From the NCBI RefSeq assembly GCF_009497895.1, contig NZ_CP033116.1:2480001-2544000 (forward strand): 64,000 nucleotides of DNA. The letters are read 5' to 3'. The position numbers and the translations under genes are program-made. Origin of the DNA: Halopseudomonas pelagia. Its GTDB lineage: Bacteria; Pseudomonadota; Gammaproteobacteria; Pseudomonadales; Pseudomonadaceae. This document shows positions 38,507 through 49,547 of this stretch, piece after piece (within the stretch, counting starts at the first letter, position 1; each line of letters opens with the position of its first letter). The notes under the pieces were generated by a model. The model worked only from the letters and a program-made list of their open reading frames with translations, did no database searches and was not told the origin of the DNA.

Positions 38507-40048
38507 ATGACCCAGCAGCCCGACCTCAATCAGCTATCTGCCGAACAACTCCGCACTCTGGCGGCCGAGTTGATGGCCTCTCTGGCGGCTAAGGATCGGG
38601 CGCTGACGCACAGTACTGCGCTGAATGACAAACTGACTCACGAACTCGCGATCCTCAAGCGCCACAAGTATGCCCGGCGCAGTGAACAGTTCTCTGTGAT
38701 GCAAGGCTTATTGCTGGACGAGCTGGTCGACAGCGACCTGGCTGCTATCGAGGTCGAGCTGGAACAGGCAAAGGCAACTACCGAACCAGCGCCCAAAGCC
38801 AAGCAGCAACCCAAGCGCGGAGCCTTACCGACGGAGCTGCCACGCACCTTGATCCGCCACGAGCCCGACAATACCCAATGTCGCTGTGGCTGCCAGCTCA
38901 CGCGTATCGGCGAAGACATCAGTGAGAAACTGGACTATGTACCGGGCGTGTTCAGTGTCGAGCGGCATATCCGTGGCAAGTGGGCCTGCACCAAGTGCGA
39001 AACCCTGATCCAGGCGCCCGTTCCTGCGCAGGTTATCGATAAGGGCATCCCGACCGCTGGCCTGCTGGCTCAGGTACTGGTCGCCAAGTATGCCGATCAT
39101 CTACCGCTGTACCGTCAGGAACGTATCTTCGGTCGAGCAGGCCTGGAAATCGCACGCTCTACCTTGGCCGAATGGGTCGGTACCTGCGGCGTTCAGTTGC
39201 AGCCGCTGGTGGATGCGCTACGGCATGAACTACTCCAGCATCCGGTGCTGCATGCTGATGAAACACCGGTCAGCATGTTGGCCCCAGGCAAGAAGAAAAC
39301 CCATAAGGCCTACGTCTGGGCTTACTGCACGACACCCTTCGCCGAACTGAAAGCCACTGTCTATGACTTCGCTCCAAGTCGCGCGGGTGAACATGCCCGC
39401 AACTTCCTCGATGACTGGCAAGGAAAATTGGTGTGCGATGACTACGCGGGCTATAAAGCCGGGTTCGGTAAGGGCATCGTGGAAATCGGCTGCATGGCGC
39501 ATGCACGCCGCAAGTTCTATGACTTACACCAGGCTAACCAGAGCACCTTGGCTGCACAGGCACTTGAGTATATCGGTAAGCTCTACGAAATTGAGCGAAA
39601 CACCAAGGACGAGCCACCCGATAGACGACAGGCGATCAGGGCCGCCAGAGCCCGGCCACTGGCGGATGCCTTGCATCACTGGATGATTGCACAACGGACC
39701 AAAGTGCCGGACGGTTCGGGTACGGCACGAGCACTGGATTACAGCCTGAAACGCTGGGCTGCGCTGACGCGCTACCTGGACGATGGCCGTGTGCCTATCG
39801 ACAACAACCGAGTGGAAAACCAGATCCGACCCTGGGCGCTGGGACGTTCGAACTGGTTGTTCGCCGGCTCGCTGCGCAGTGGTCGGCGCGCCGCCGCGGT
39901 GATGAGCCTGATCCAATCAGCCAAGCTGAATGGTCATGACCCGTATGCGTATCTGAAGGATGTGCTGACCAGGCTACCAACACAGCGAGCGAGCCAGATT
40001 AGTCAGTTACTGCCGCATCAGTGGGAACCATCAAAAGCGGGTCAGTAA
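38507..40048 (+). CDS. tnpC: IS66-family transposase TnpC
   Basis: A 513-residue DDE transposase. The N-terminus has a leucine-zipper-like helix (residues about 5-55) and a zinc-finger CRCGCQL / CTKCETL region. Acidic residues Asp251 (HADETPV), Asp311 or 312 (CDDYAGY) and Glu437 (NRVENQIRP) form the catalytic set by position. The C-terminal segment is the IS66 C domain. An in-frame ATG at 38471 would add 12 residues; the ATG at 38507 gives the family length. The frame is intact. Confidence 0.94.
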   Translation: MTQQPDLNQLSAEQLRTLAAELMASLAAKDRALTHSTALNDKLTHELAILKRHKYARRSEQFSVMQGLLLDELVDSDLAAIEVELEQAKATTEPAPKAKQQPKRGALPTELPRTLIRHEPDNTQCRCGCQLTRIGEDISEKLDYVPGVFSVERHIRGKWACTKCETLIQAPVPAQVIDKGIPTAGLLAQVLVAKYADHLPLYRQERIFGRAGLEIARSTLAEWVGTCGVQLQPLVDALRHELLQHPVLHADETPVSMLAPGKKKTHKAYVWAYCTTPFAELKATVYDFAPSRAGEHARNFLDDWQGKLVCDDYAGYKAGFGKGIVEIGCMAHARRKFYDLHQANQSTLAAQALEYIGKLYEIERNTKDEPPDRRQAIRAARARPLADALHHWMIAQRTKVPDGSGTARALDYSLKRWAALTRYLDDGRVPIDNNRVENQIRPWALGRSNWLFAGSLRSGRRAAAVMSLIQSAKLNGHDPYAYLKDVLTRLPTQRASQISQLLPHQWEPSKAGQ

Positions 40049-40205
40049 TCGCCGCGGTGTATCACCCAAAACGGCTACCCCGTAATAGTCTCGCACTGAT
40101 TTATAAGCGTGCAGAGGGTGATACAAGAAAAGCGTTCAGCATGTGATACAGCGACCCGTTAAGAGGGTGATACAGGCGCGCAAGGTGACTTCGCCGGACG
40201 CTTAC

Positions 40206-40290
40206 GTACGATGGGAGGCTAGGGGTAATACACCGAGCCGCCCCTAATACCCCGTCATTCCCGCGCAGGCGGGAATCCAAGCGGAGTACG
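40206..40290. repeat. right target duplication and right remainder of the dual-REP array
   Basis: GTACGATG (40206-40213) is the right copy of the target duplication. The following GGAGGCTAGGGG, CCGAGCCGCCCC and CCGTCATTCCCGCGCAGG continue the ~160-bp unit that the left side breaks off. After 40290 the repeat ends and the tRNA-Val promoter region begins. Confidence 0.88.
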
Positions 40291-40433
40291 CCTTAACACC
40301 AGCCTTGTCGTTAAACCGAGTCCCGTTTGCCCAGCCACACATCAATCCGCGCAAATAAACGATTTATCCGCTTTTATCAGTAGCTTATGCTTGACAAGGT
40401 CCGGCGCCGTGCGTAAAGTTCGCGGCCATTGCA

Positions 40434-40509
40434 GGCACGTAGCTCAGTTGGTTAGAGCACCACCTTGACATGGTGGGGGTCGTTGGTTCGAATCCAATCG
40501 TGCCTACCA
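40434..40509 (+). tRNA. tRNA-Val (anticodon GAC)
   Basis: A 76-base cloverleaf. The acceptor arm GGCACG pairs with CGTGCC, D-loop AGCTCAGTTGGTTAGAGC, anticodon GAC in CTTGACATG, T-loop GGTTCGAATCC, encoded CCA. It leads the thrS operon, as in P. aeruginosa (from memory). Confidence 0.95.
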
Positions 40510-40514
40510 AATTG

Positions 40515-40548
40515 AAAGCCCGGTCCTTGTGACCGGGCTTTTCTTTTT
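40515..40548 (+). terminator. terminator after tRNA-Val
   Basis: AAAGCCCGGTC (40515-40525) pairs with GACCGGGCTTT (40531-40541), then a T-rich tail. Confidence 0.9.
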
Positions 40549-40692
40549 CAGCGCCATTTGGGGCGCCTTTGCAGTAGCCAGAGAGGGCTGCCGGCAATCG
40601 TCAGCCGGTATGAACTGCAGTAACAGGTAACCCAAGCGGACTTTTCCATCATGTGGCCTTGCGTAGGGGTCACCACTGAGAAGGAGCGGCAT

Positions 40693-42618
40693 ATGCCCAC
40701 TATTACTCTCCCCGACGGCAGTCAACGCAGTTTCGATCACCCTGTATCCGTAGCCGATGTGGCCGCCTCTATTGGCGCCGGTCTGGCCAAGGCGACGCTG
40801 GCCGGCAAGGTCGATGGCCGTCTGGTCGACGCCTGCGACATGATCGACACCGATGCGACCCTGCAAATCATCACGCCGAAGGACGAAGAGGGGCTGGAAA
40901 TCATCCGCCACTCCTGTGCGCACCTGATTGGTCACGCGGTCAAGCAGCTGTACCCGACTGCCAAGATGGTCATCGGTCCGGTAATCGACGATGGCTTCTA
41001 TTACGACATCGCTTACGAGCGCTCCTTCACCCCTGATGACATGGCCGCGATCGAAACGCGCATGCGTGAGCTGATCGCTACCGATTACGACGTGATCAAG
41101 AAGGTCACTCCGCGTGATCAGGTCATCGACGTGTTCGAGTCCCGCGGCGAAGACTACAAGCTACGTCTGGTCGAAGACATGCCGGACGAGCAGGCCATGG
41201 GCCTGTACTACCACGAAGAATACGTCGACATGTGCCGCGGTCCGCACGTGCCGAACACCCGTTTCCTCAAGGCCTTCCAGCTGACGCGGATCTCTGGCGC
41301 CTACTGGCGTGGCGATGCGAAGAATGAGCAGCTGCAGCGCATCTACGGCACCGCCTGGGCCGACAAGAAGCAGCTGGCTGCCTACATTCAGCGTATGGAA
41401 GAAGCCGAAAAGCGCGATCACCGCAAGATCGGCAAGCGCCTGGGGCTGTTCCACACCCAGGAAGAAGCGCCGGGCATGGTGTTCTGGCACCCGAATGGCT
41501 GGACCATCTATCAGGTGCTCGAGCAGTACATGCGCAACCTGCAGCGCGTCAGCGGCTATAAAGAGATCAAGACCCCGCAGGTCGTCGATCGCGTCCTCTG
41601 GGAGCGCTCAGGCCACTGGGAGCACTACTCGGCGAACATGTTTACCACCGAGTCGGAAAGCCGCGACTACGCAATCAAGCCGATGAACTGCCCATGCCAC
41701 GTGCAGGTGTTCAATCAGGGCCTGAAGAGCTACCGCGAGTTGCCGCTGCGTCTGGCCGAGTTCGGCTCCTGCCACCGTAACGAGCCATCGGGTTCGTTGC
41801 ATGGCCTGATGCGGGTACGGGGCTTTACCCAGGACGATGCGCACATCTTCTGTACCGATGAGCAGGTCAAGTCCGAGGCCGCCGACTTTATCAAGCTGAC
41901 CTTGCAGGTATACAAGGATTTCGGCTTTGATGATGTCGAGCTGAAACTCTCGACCCGTCCTGAAGACCGCATGGGCGACGACGCCGACTGGGATCAGGCC
42001 GAACAGGGTCTTGAAGCCGCACTCAACGAAGCAGGTCTGAAATGGGATCTGCAGCCGGGTGAGGGCGCTTTTTATGGTCCCAAGATCGAATTTTCCCTGA
42101 AGGATTGCATCGGCCGGGTATGGCAGTGCGGTACTTTACAGCTGGATTTCATGTTGCCGGGCCGTCTGGGCGCGCAATATGTTGCAGAAGATGGTGCACG
42201 CAAGACTCCGGTCATGTTGCACCGCGCGATCCTGGGTTCCTTTGAACGATTCATCGGGATTCTGATCGAACACTACGCTGGCGATTTTCCAGCCTGGCTT
42301 GCTCCAACTCAGGCCGCAATTCTCAATATCACCGACAATCAGGCGGATTTTTGCTCCGAAGTGGAGAAAAGTCTCAATGAAATGGGCTATCGAGCCACTG
42401 CGGACTTGAGAAACGAGAAAATTGGCTTTAAGATTCGCGAGCATACTTTGCACAAGACACCCTACCTTCTGGTAATTGGAGATAGGGAAGTCGAATCGCA
42501 CACTGTGGCCGTGCGCACACGGGAGGGTAAAGATCTGGGTTCCATGACTGTTACCGAGTTCTCCGAATACCTCGCCCGTGACGTTGCACAACGAGGCCGC
42601 CAGAATTCGGAGCTATAA
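40693..42618 (+). CDS. thrS: threonine-tRNA ligase
   Basis: A 641-residue class II aminoacyl-tRNA synthetase that charges tRNA-Thr. It has the N-terminal TGS domain (residues 1-60), the editing domain with the [10 protein letters not shown] zinc-type motif (about 70-225), the catalytic core with motif 2 [20 protein letters not shown] and motif 3 [14 protein letters not shown], and the anticodon domain (about 535-641). AAGGAG precedes [10 protein letters not shown] by 8 bases; an upstream in-frame ATG at 40651 is rejected. The infC start lies two bases after the stop. Confidence 0.97.
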   Translation: MPTITLPDGSQRSFDHPVSVADVAASIGAGLAKATLAGKVDGRLVDACDMIDTDATLQIITPKDEEGLEIIRHSCAHLIGHAVKQLYPTAKMVIGPVIDDGFYYDIAYERSFTPDDMAAIETRMRELIATDYDVIKKVTPRDQVIDVFESRGEDYKLRLVEDMPDEQAMGLYYHEEYVDMCRGPHVPNTRFLKAFQLTRISGAYWRGDAKNEQLQRIYGTAWADKKQLAAYIQRMEEAEKRDHRKIGKRLGLFHTQEEAPGMVFWHPNGWTIYQVLEQYMRNLQRVSGYKEIKTPQVVDRVLWERSGHWEHYSANMFTTESESRDYAIKPMNCPCHVQVFNQGLKSYRELPLRLAEFGSCHRNEPSGSLHGLMRVRGFTQDDAHIFCTDEQVKSEAADFIKLTLQVYKDFGFDDVELKLSTRPEDRMGDDADWDQAEQGLEAALNEAGLKWDLQPGEGAFYGPKIEFSLKDCIGRVWQCGTLQLDFMLPGRLGAQYVAEDGARKTPVMLHRAILGSFERFIGILIEHYAGDFPAWLAPTQAAILNITDNQADFCSEVEKSLNEMGYRATADLRNEKIGFKIREHTLHKTPYLLVIGDREVESHTVAVRTREGKDLGSMTVTEFSEYLARDVAQRGRQNSEL

Positions 42619-42620
42619 AG

Positions 42621-43166
42621 ATTAAACGCGAGATGAGACAAGACAAAAGAGCCGCACAACGCCCGCCGATCAATGAGAACATCACGGCGCGCGAAGTCCG
42701 CCTGATCGGTGCCGAAGGTGAACAAATCGGTATCGTGTCCATTCAGGAAGCCATGGCCGCTGCAGAAGAGGCCAAGATGGACCTGGTTGAGATCTCTCCT
42801 GATGCAGAGCCGCCGGTTTGCCGAGTCATGGACTACGGCAAGCACGTCTTCGAAAAGAAGAAACAGCAGGCCGTCGCGCGCAAGAATCAGAAACAGATTC
42901 AGATCAAAGAAATAAAGTTTCGACCAGGGACGGAAGAAGGGGACTATAAGGTGAAGTTACGCAACCTTATACGCTTCCTAAGTGATGGGGATAAAGCCAA
43001 GGTTTCCTTGAGATTCCGCGGCCGCGAAATGGCCCACCAGGAGCTGGGGATGGAACTGTTGAAACGGGTCGAACAAGACCTGCTTGAATACGGTACCGTC
43101 GAACAGTATCCGAAAATGGAAGGTCGTCAGCTGATGATGGTCATCGCACCCAAGAAGAAAAAGTAA
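42621..43166 (+). CDS. infC: translation initiation factor IF-3, probable AUU start
   Basis: IF-3 binds the 30S subunit, keeps the subunits apart and checks the start codon. The conserved chain [20 protein letters not shown] runs from the first residues. The first ATG in frame is at 42633 without a good ribosome site. An in-frame ATT at 42621, with GGAG at 42609-42612, would add Met-Lys-Arg-Glu, as in pseudomonad IF-3 annotations. AUU starts of infC are known from E. coli, where IF-3 represses its own translation because of the rare start. 181 residues. It is followed by rpmI and rplT. Confidence 0.88.
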   Translation: MKREMRQDKRAAQRPPINENITAREVRLIGAEGEQIGIVSIQEAMAAAEEAKMDLVEISPDAEPPVCRVMDYGKHVFEKKKQQAVARKNQKQIQIKEIKFRPGTEEGDYKVKLRNLIRFLSDGDKAKVSLRFRGREMAHQELGMELLKRVEQDLLEYGTVEQYPKMEGRQLMMVIAPKKKK

Positions 43167-43228
43167 CCTCCAGGGCAACGCCAGGCCTTGCGGTTATCTT
43201 ATTAACGCAATATGCGGAGTACATGAAC

Positions 43229-43429
43229 ATGGCTAAAGTAAAGATGAAGACCAAAAGAGGTGCTGCAAAGCGCTTCAAGGCTACCGGCAACGGTATTAAG
43301 CACAAGCATGCTTTCAAGAGCCACATCCTGACCAAGATGAGCACTAAGCGTAAGCGTCAACTTCGGGGTACTTCCGAGTTGCACCCTGCTGATGTGCAAA
43401 AAGTCGAGCGCATGTTGCGTCTCCGTTAA
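43229..43429 (+). CDS. rpmI: 50S ribosomal protein L35
   Basis: A 66-residue basic protein with the L35 core [12 protein letters not shown] and [14 protein letters not shown]. Two in-frame ATGs (43223, 43229); GGAG at 43216-43219 fits the second with a normal spacing of 9 bases. It lies between infC and rplT in the standard order, where L20 is known to repress translation of L35/L20 in E. coli. Confidence 0.95.
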   Translation: MAKVKMKTKRGAAKRFKATGNGIKHKHAFKSHILTKMSTKRKRQLRGTSELHPADVQKVERMLRLR

Positions 43430-43451
43430 GTCAAGGTTGAGGATATAAAGA

Positions 43452-43808
43452 ATGGCTCGTGTTAAGCGTGGTGTAATGGCGCGTAAGCGTCACAAGAAAA
43501 TTCTGAAACTCGCCAAAGGCTACTACGGTGCACGCTCACGCGTATTCCGTGTTGCCAAGCAGGCGGTCATCAAGGCAGGTCAATACGCCTATCGTGACCG
43601 CAAGCAGCGCAAGCGTCAGTTTCGTGCTCTGTGGATCGCTCGTATCAACGCTGGTGCTCGCATGAACGGCATGTCTTATAGCCGTTTGATCGCTGGTTTG
43701 AAAAAGTCGTCCATCGAAATCGACCGTAAAGTTCTGGCCGATCTGGCTGTGAACGAAAAAGCGGCGTTTACCGCGATTGTCGAAAAAGCAAAGGCTAGCC
43801 TGGCTTAA
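43452..43808 (+). CDS. rplT: 50S ribosomal protein L20
   Basis: A 118-residue protein that binds 23S rRNA and is needed for early 50S assembly. [20 protein letters not shown] and the later [14 protein letters not shown] are the family blocks. Gap to rpmI is 22 bases with GAGG upstream of the ATG. Confidence 0.97.
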   Translation: MARVKRGVMARKRHKKILKLAKGYYGARSRVFRVAKQAVIKAGQYAYRDRKQRKRQFRALWIARINAGARMNGMSYSRLIAGLKKSSIEIDRKVLADLAVNEKAAFTAIVEKAKASLA

Positions 43809-43860
43809 GCCCTCGTTACGACAATCACCGGAGCCTGGCTCCGGTTGGCAACGTCATTAA

Positions 43861-43897
43861 TAGGGGAAGAGCCTCACCGCTCTTCCCCTATTTTTGT
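43861..43897 (+). terminator. strong hairpin before pheS
   Basis: A perfect 12-base-pair stem (43861-43872 with 43879-43890) with TTTTT after it. A smaller stem CCGGAG/CTCCGG lies at about 43828-43844. This terminates the infC-rplT transcript and may attenuate pheST in part. No Phe-rich leader peptide was seen in this gap. Confidence 0.85.
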
Positions 43898-43912
43898 TTC
43901 TGGAGTCTGTAA

Positions 43913-44917
<1,005 letters not shown>

Positions 44918-44956
44918 GCGCCGCACCCGCAACCCTTTTGAGAGCAGGAACCAACA

Positions 44957-47338
44957 ATGAAATTCAGTGAACAGTGGCTGCGCACCTGGGTGAACCCCAA
45001 CGTCTCCCGTGACGAACTGGTAGCGCGCCTGTCCATGACCGGACTCGAAGTAGATAGCGTCACGCCAGCCGCCGGTGTGTTCAGCGGAGTGGTAGTGGGC
45101 GAGATCGTCAGTGCCGAGCAGCACCCGGATGCCGACAAACTGCGCGTGTGCCAGGTCAGCAATGGCAGCGAGCAGTTTCAGGTGGTCTGCGGCGCGCCGA
45201 ATGCACGCCCAGGCATCAAGATCCCCTTCGCCATGGTCGGTGCTGAACTAGGTGAAGACTTCAAGATCAAGAAAGCCAAATTGCGCGGTGTGGAATCCTT
45301 CGGCATGCTCTGTTCCGCTGCCGAGCTGAAGCTGTCCGACGATCATGACGGCTTGTACGAGCTACCGTCCGACGCTCCCGCAGGCCAGAACCTGCGTGAC
45401 TACCTGGGTCTGGATGATGCGATTATCGAAGTCGACCTGACCCCCAACCGCGGTGACTGCCTGTCCATTGCCGGTCTGGCCCGGGAAGTGGGCGCCAACT
45501 ATGGCGAATCGGTCAGCCCGGTGCACATTGATCCGGTGCCTGCGGTACATGATGAAGTGCGTCCAGTCGAACTGCTCGCGCCGAAGGCCTGTCCACGCTA
45601 TCTGGGCCGGGTTGTGCGCAATGTGGATCTGTCGCGCCCGACCCCCCTGTGGATGGTCGAACGACTGCGCCGCAGCGATATCCGCAGCATTGATGCTGTA
45701 GTGGATATCACCAACTACGTGATGCTGGAGCTGGGTCAGCCGCTGCACGCATTCGATCTCGCTGAAATAAAAGGCGGCATTCGTGTGCGCATGGCCGAGG
45801 AGGGCGAGAAGCTGGTGCTGCTTGATGGCCAGGACATCAGCCTGCGCGCCGATACCCTGGTCATTGCCGACCACGAGCGTCCGTTGGCAATGGCCGGCAT
45901 CATGGGCGGCGAGCACAGCGGTGTCAGCGAAGGCACGCGGGATCTGTTCCTGGAAAGTGCGTTCTTCGACACTATTGCGATTGCCGGCAAGGCCCGCGGT
46001 TACAGTCTGCATACCGACTCCTCGCATCGCTTTGAGCGCGGTGTGGATTGGCAGTTGCAGCGCGACGCCATTGAGCGTGCCACCGCCCTGATCCAGGAGA
46101 TTGTCGGCGGTGAAGCGGGGCCAGTGATTGAAGCTGTCAACGAAACTACATTGCCAACCCTCAAGCAAATCACCCTGCGCAGCGAACGTATCAACCAGAT
46201 GCTTGGCATGCAGATGAAAGGCGCCGATGTTGAAGCCTATCTGTCAGGTCTGGGGCTATACATTACGGCCGACGGCGAAGGGCAATGGCAGGTCGACGTG
46301 CCGAGTCATCGTTTCGATATCAGCATTGAAGTGGATCTGATTGAAGAACTCGCACGCCTGTACGGTTACAACCGTTTGCCGGTCAGCGCACCGACTGCGG
46401 CGCTGAACCTGACAGCCAAGCCGGAAACGCGCGGTGAGTTGCCGGTGCTGCGTCGCCTGCTGGTTGCCCGCGGTTATCACGAAGCCATCACCTACAGCTT
46501 TGTCGAGCCGGGTCTGAACAAGCTCTTTGATCCGGAGATCGAGCCGCTGGCATTGGCGAACCCTATCTCATCTGATATGGCGGTGATGCGTACTTCATTG
46601 TGGCCGGGTCTGAGCAAGGCCGTGCAATACAACCAGAATCGCCAGCAGGGTCGCGTGCGCTTGTTTGAGAGCGGCCTGCGCTTCGTACCTCAAAGCAATG
46701 GCGAGCTGCTGCAGGAGCCGATGCTGTCCGGTGTCGCTTGCGCGTCACGCCTGCCGGAAGGTTGGGCCAATGGCAGTGACAAACTCGACTTTCATGATGT
46801 GAAGGGCGATGTTGAAGCGTTGCTGGGGCAGGGCGGTGCTGGCAACCAGTATCTGTTCGAGCCGGCCGAGCACCCTGCACTGCACCCAGGTCAGAGCGCA
46901 CGCATCAGCCGTGACGGCGAAACTGTCGGCTGGCTTGGCGCGCTGCATCCGCAATTGTTGACCGAGCTGGACATTCAAGGCCCGTTGTTCGTTTTTGAGC
47001 TAACCTTAAGCAGAATTATTCAGGGACGGTTGCCAAAATTCGCTGAACTGTCACGTTTCCCCGAAGTCCGAAGGGACGTGGCATTGCTCGTAGACAAGAC
47101 GGTCGTAGCCGAAGATTTGCTGGCAGACATTCGTGCAAATGCAGGCGATGCCCTTAAAAACCTCAGGTTGTTTGACGTGTATGAGGGTAAAGGCATTGAT
47201 CCGCATAGAAAAAGTCTGGCAATCGGCTTGACGTTACAGCATTCCTCGCGCACTCTTACTGATGATGAGGTGAACGCTGTCATGGACAAGGTGCTGACGT
47301 CCCTGGAGCAAAGGTTTAATGCCACACTAAGGAAATAA
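44957..47338 (+). CDS. pheT: phenylalanine-tRNA ligase beta subunit
   Basis: A 793-residue subunit with editing function. Domains in order are the tRNA-binding OB fold (residues about 40-150, [10 protein letters not shown]), B3/B4 editing domain (about 210-380), B5 region, and the C-terminal anticodon-binding ferredoxin fold ([15 protein letters not shown]). It is co-transcribed with pheS, and ihfA starts four bases after its stop. Confidence 0.97.
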   Translation: MKFSEQWLRTWVNPNVSRDELVARLSMTGLEVDSVTPAAGVFSGVVVGEIVSAEQHPDADKLRVCQVSNGSEQFQVVCGAPNARPGIKIPFAMVGAELGEDFKIKKAKLRGVESFGMLCSAAELKLSDDHDGLYELPSDAPAGQNLRDYLGLDDAIIEVDLTPNRGDCLSIAGLAREVGANYGESVSPVHIDPVPAVHDEVRPVELLAPKACPRYLGRVVRNVDLSRPTPLWMVERLRRSDIRSIDAVVDITNYVMLELGQPLHAFDLAEIKGGIRVRMAEEGEKLVLLDGQDISLRADTLVIADHERPLAMAGIMGGEHSGVSEGTRDLFLESAFFDTIAIAGKARGYSLHTDSSHRFERGVDWQLQRDAIERATALIQEIVGGEAGPVIEAVNETTLPTLKQITLRSERINQMLGMQMKGADVEAYLSGLGLYITADGEGQWQVDVPSHRFDISIEVDLIEELARLYGYNRLPVSAPTAALNLTAKPETRGELPVLRRLLVARGYHEAITYSFVEPGLNKLFDPEIEPLALANPISSDMAVMRTSLWPGLSKAVQYNQNRQQGRVRLFESGLRFVPQSNGELLQEPMLSGVACASRLPEGWANGSDKLDFHDVKGDVEALLGQGGAGNQYLFEPAEHPALHPGQSARISRDGETVGWLGALHPQLLTELDIQGPLFVFELTLSRIIQGRLPKFAELSRFPEVRRDVALLVDKTVVAEDLLADIRANAGDALKNLRLFDVYEGKGIDPHRKSLAIGLTLQHSSRTLTDDEVNAVMDKVLTSLEQRFNATLRK

Positions 47339-47342
47339 GCCT

Positions 47343-47645
47343 ATGGGGGCTCTGACAAAAGCAGAAATGGCAGAACGTCTCTACGAGGAACTCGGCTTCA
47401 ACAAGCGTGAAGCCAAGGAACTGGTAGAACTGTTTTTCGAAGAGATTCGCAATGCCCTGGAAAGCAACGAGCAGGTCAAACTGTCGGGTTTCGGCAACTT
47501 TGATCTGCGCGACAAGCGCCAGCGGCCAGGCCGTAATCCCAAGACCGGTGAAGAAATTCCCATTACCGCCCGGCGTGTGGTCACCTTTCGCCCCGGACAA
47601 AAACTCAAGGCACGAGTAGAAGCGTATGCTGGAACCCAGCCATAA
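47343..47645 (+). CDS. ihfA: integration host factor alpha subunit
   Basis: A 100-residue nucleoid protein; with IhfB it bends DNA at specific sites. [20 protein letters not shown] begins it, [14 protein letters not shown] and [16 protein letters not shown] form the DNA-binding arms. It follows pheT directly, as in many gammaproteobacteria, and its end overlaps the next gene by 20 bases. Confidence 0.97.
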   Translation: MGALTKAEMAERLYEELGFNKREAKELVELFFEEIRNALESNEQVKLSGFGNFDLRDKRQRPGRNPKTGEEIPITARRVVTFRPGQKLKARVEAYAGTQP

Positions 47646-47985
47646 CGATGAACTGCCAGTCATACCTGGTAAACGTTACTTCACCATTGGTGAAGTGAGT
47701 GATCTTTGCGCAGTCAAACCCCATGTACTGCGCTATTGGGAACAGGAGTTCCCGCAATTGTCCCCGGTCAAGCGCCGCGGCAACCGTCGCTACTACCAGC
47801 GCCAGGACGTTCTGATGATTCGTCAGATTCGTGCGTTGCTGTACGATCAGGGCTTTACCATCGGCGGCGCGCGACAGCGACTGTCCGGCGACGAAGCCAA
47901 GGAAGACGTCACCCATTACAAGCAGTTGATCCGTCAAACGATCACTGAGCTGGAAGAAGTTCTGCAGGTTCTGCGCACCCACTGA
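47626..47985 (+). CDS. MerR-family transcriptional regulator
   Basis: A 119-residue regulator. The N-terminal winged helix has [20 protein letters not shown] and [19 protein letters not shown], then a coiled-coil dimerisation helix. It has no cysteine-rich effector domain. The group is always found after ihfA in pseudomonads (from memory). Overlap of 20 bases with ihfA suggests coupled translation. Its target is unknown. Confidence 0.9.
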   Translation: MLEPSHNDELPVIPGKRYFTIGEVSDLCAVKPHVLRYWEQEFPQLSPVKRRGNRRYYQRQDVLMIRQIRALLYDQGFTIGGARQRLSGDEAKEDVTHYKQLIRQTITELEEVLQVLRTH

Positions 47986-48071
47986 ACCTGCCTCACCCCA
48001 AAAAAAACTTTCTCATTTCAGATAGTTAATGTATTATGCGACCCGCTTCGACAGACAAAGTCGAAGCATCG

Positions 48072-48149
<78 letters not shown>

Positions 48150-48165
48150 ATATTATCAATGACTT

Positions 48166-48194
48166 AGGCCGGTTGCGAAAGCGCCGGCCTTTTT
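48166..48194 (+). terminator. terminator behind tRNA-Pro
   Basis: AGGCCGG (48166-48172) pairs with CCGGCCT (48184-48190), followed by TTTT. Confidence 0.85.
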
Positions 48195-48410
48195 CATGTC
48201 TGGATTTTGGTGCTCCCCGTGACCGTTTGGTGACCGTTTGTGCTTAGCTTAAAATAGCATCGCACAAAGGGTGGCTATTTTTTCCTTAGTGTCATCGGTT
48301 GTCTCATTAGCGATGCGTACCCGTCACGTGTGGGCTCTGTCAGCCACAATAAAGTCGCCGACCACCCACAAGGTCTTGAGCCGCTACCGTACTTCTTCTG
48401 GCAGCGCTGG
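48195..48410. other. gene-free start of the island
   Basis: No credible gene. Two direct copies of the 11-base word GTGACCGTTTG stand next to each other at about 48220-48241. The rest shows no clear feature. Confidence 0.5.
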
Positions 48411-49496
48411 CTAGGTCTTAGGCCTGCCAATTATGCTATCTCGCTTCTTCTGCCACTCGGGCCTCTCATCTAGCGCCGCAAGTGATCTTTGTTCCGGTTC
48501 GTTTATTGCGGCTGGGCTGCTTGTTGCCTGGCTGGTATTGGTCTCTTCTAATCGGGTTCCTGCTTGATGGCATTCAGGTTCGAGTGCTTTGTCGGCTCTA
48601 AAATCTGCTTGTTTCTCGATAGTTTCTTCTGAAGCTGGTGCCTTTGGCTTTGGAATCGGCTGGTTTTTGATTGCACCTGGCTGTCCGTCAGTCAGCATCG
48701 CCGATCTGTACTGATACATTGCTTGGTCTGAATGCAGGTCTTGCTGAATGAGGCCTATAAAAGAGGCAGAGATTGACGTCCCCCATGCCGGCAATGGTGG
48801 TTTCTGTTTCTCAGGCTTTACTGCATAGGGTACGGCCTCTTGTAGGTAGTTCCAGCCTTCGCGAGGAAGGGCGCGCGCGAATTGAGATAATCGGCCGCGC
48901 TTGCCAACGGCTTTACCCACTTCGCTTTTAATATCCTGCTCTATGTCTCGTCTTCTCTGCGTATAAAGATCTTCAGTTTCTTTGCCTGGTTTTTTTGGGT
49001 CTATCGGTGCGCCCTGCGCTTCGAGAGCGCAAAGGGCACGAAGAGTCTTGTCCAGATGTTTTCTTGTTTCAGCTATTTCAGCCTTGAGGCGGAGCAGAGC
49101 TGCTTTGTCGTCTTTTTTAGTAGCTTTGATCCACGCCTTTTGACTGCCAGCTTCGCCTGCGGCGACGCTGATCAACGAGATCACCACGCTCCTGACGTTT
49201 GTTTTTCCATTCTTTGCCAGGGAGCTCAACTGCTTTGCAGTGTCCAGCGACAAATCAAATGATTGAGTCTTCGTCTTGTTCTCGATAGATCTGGATGCGT
49301 ACTTCAGCCAGGCGCCCCTCATCCTCTTGATGAGCAAAGGATGAAGCTTTGCGCCAACAGAAAGCAGCTCGGTATGACTGGGCTTTTGACCGTCCCGTTG
49401 GATTTCCCCTTTGCCTTTCAGATACCGGTACGACCAGCTGACTTGCCTCTGATTGTTCTTGTCGATCCATTCAAGTCCGTTGGCCTTGTTACGCAT
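48411..49496 (-). CDS. uncharacterised island protein with central coiled coil
   Basis: A 361-residue protein not recognised as a known family. N-terminal region has SWSYRYLKGKGEIQRDGQ; SFDLSLDTAKQLSSLAKN and NVRSVVISLISVA may be a small helical DNA-binding fold; residues about 125-165 are a heptad-type coiled coil (DKAALLRLKAEIAETRKHLD). The C-terminal third is Pro/Glu/Ala-rich and looks disordered. Start is uncertain (ATG 49496 or GTG 49505). It is divergent from the two-winged-helix gene, with four ACATGT sites in between. Function unknown. Confidence 0.65.
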   Translation of the reverse strand: MRNKANGLEWIDKNNQRQVSWSYRYLKGKGEIQRDGQKPSHTELLSVGAKLHPLLIKRMRGAWLKYASRSIENKTKTQSFDLSLDTAKQLSSLAKNGKTNVRSVVISLISVAAGEAGSQKAWIKATKKDDKAALLRLKAEIAETRKHLDKTLRALCALEAQGAPIDPKKPGKETEDLYTQRRRDIEQDIKSEVGKAVGKRGRLSQFARALPREGWNYLQEAVPYAVKPEKQKPPLPAWGTSISASFIGLIQQDLHSDQAMYQYRSAMLTDGQPGAIKNQPIPKPKAPASEETIEKQADFRADKALEPECHQAGTRLEETNTSQATSSPAAINEPEQRSLAALDERPEWQKKRDSIIGRPKT

Positions 49497-49547
49497 GCTA
49501 CTCACTCATCAGTAGTTTTTTCTTGAATGCATTCTAGCTCTAATTCA

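Larger units (their letters stand above)
37656..40205 (+). mobile_element. complete IS66-family insertion sequence (2,550 bp)
   Basis: The ends are GTAACCGTCCGG (left) and, on the reverse strand, GTAAGCGTCCGG (right), imperfect inverted repeats that begin with GTAA as in IS66. They are bounded by the 8-bp duplication GTACGATG. Inside are tnpA, tnpB and tnpC in the family order, all with intact frames, so the copy looks active or recently active. It sits in the spacer of a REP tandem unit: the flanking sequences join into one uninterrupted unit when the element is taken out. Confidence 0.95.

Noticed and set aside
40385..40597. Open frame on the reverse strand across tRNA-Val with residues like TIGFEPTTPTMSRWCSNQ
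   Set aside because: It is a translated tRNA gene; this peptide type is a known false annotation.
48411..49496. Integrase candidate at the tRNA-Pro end of the island
   Set aside because: No R-H-R-Y tyrosine recombinase motif or serine recombinase domain is visible in this protein.
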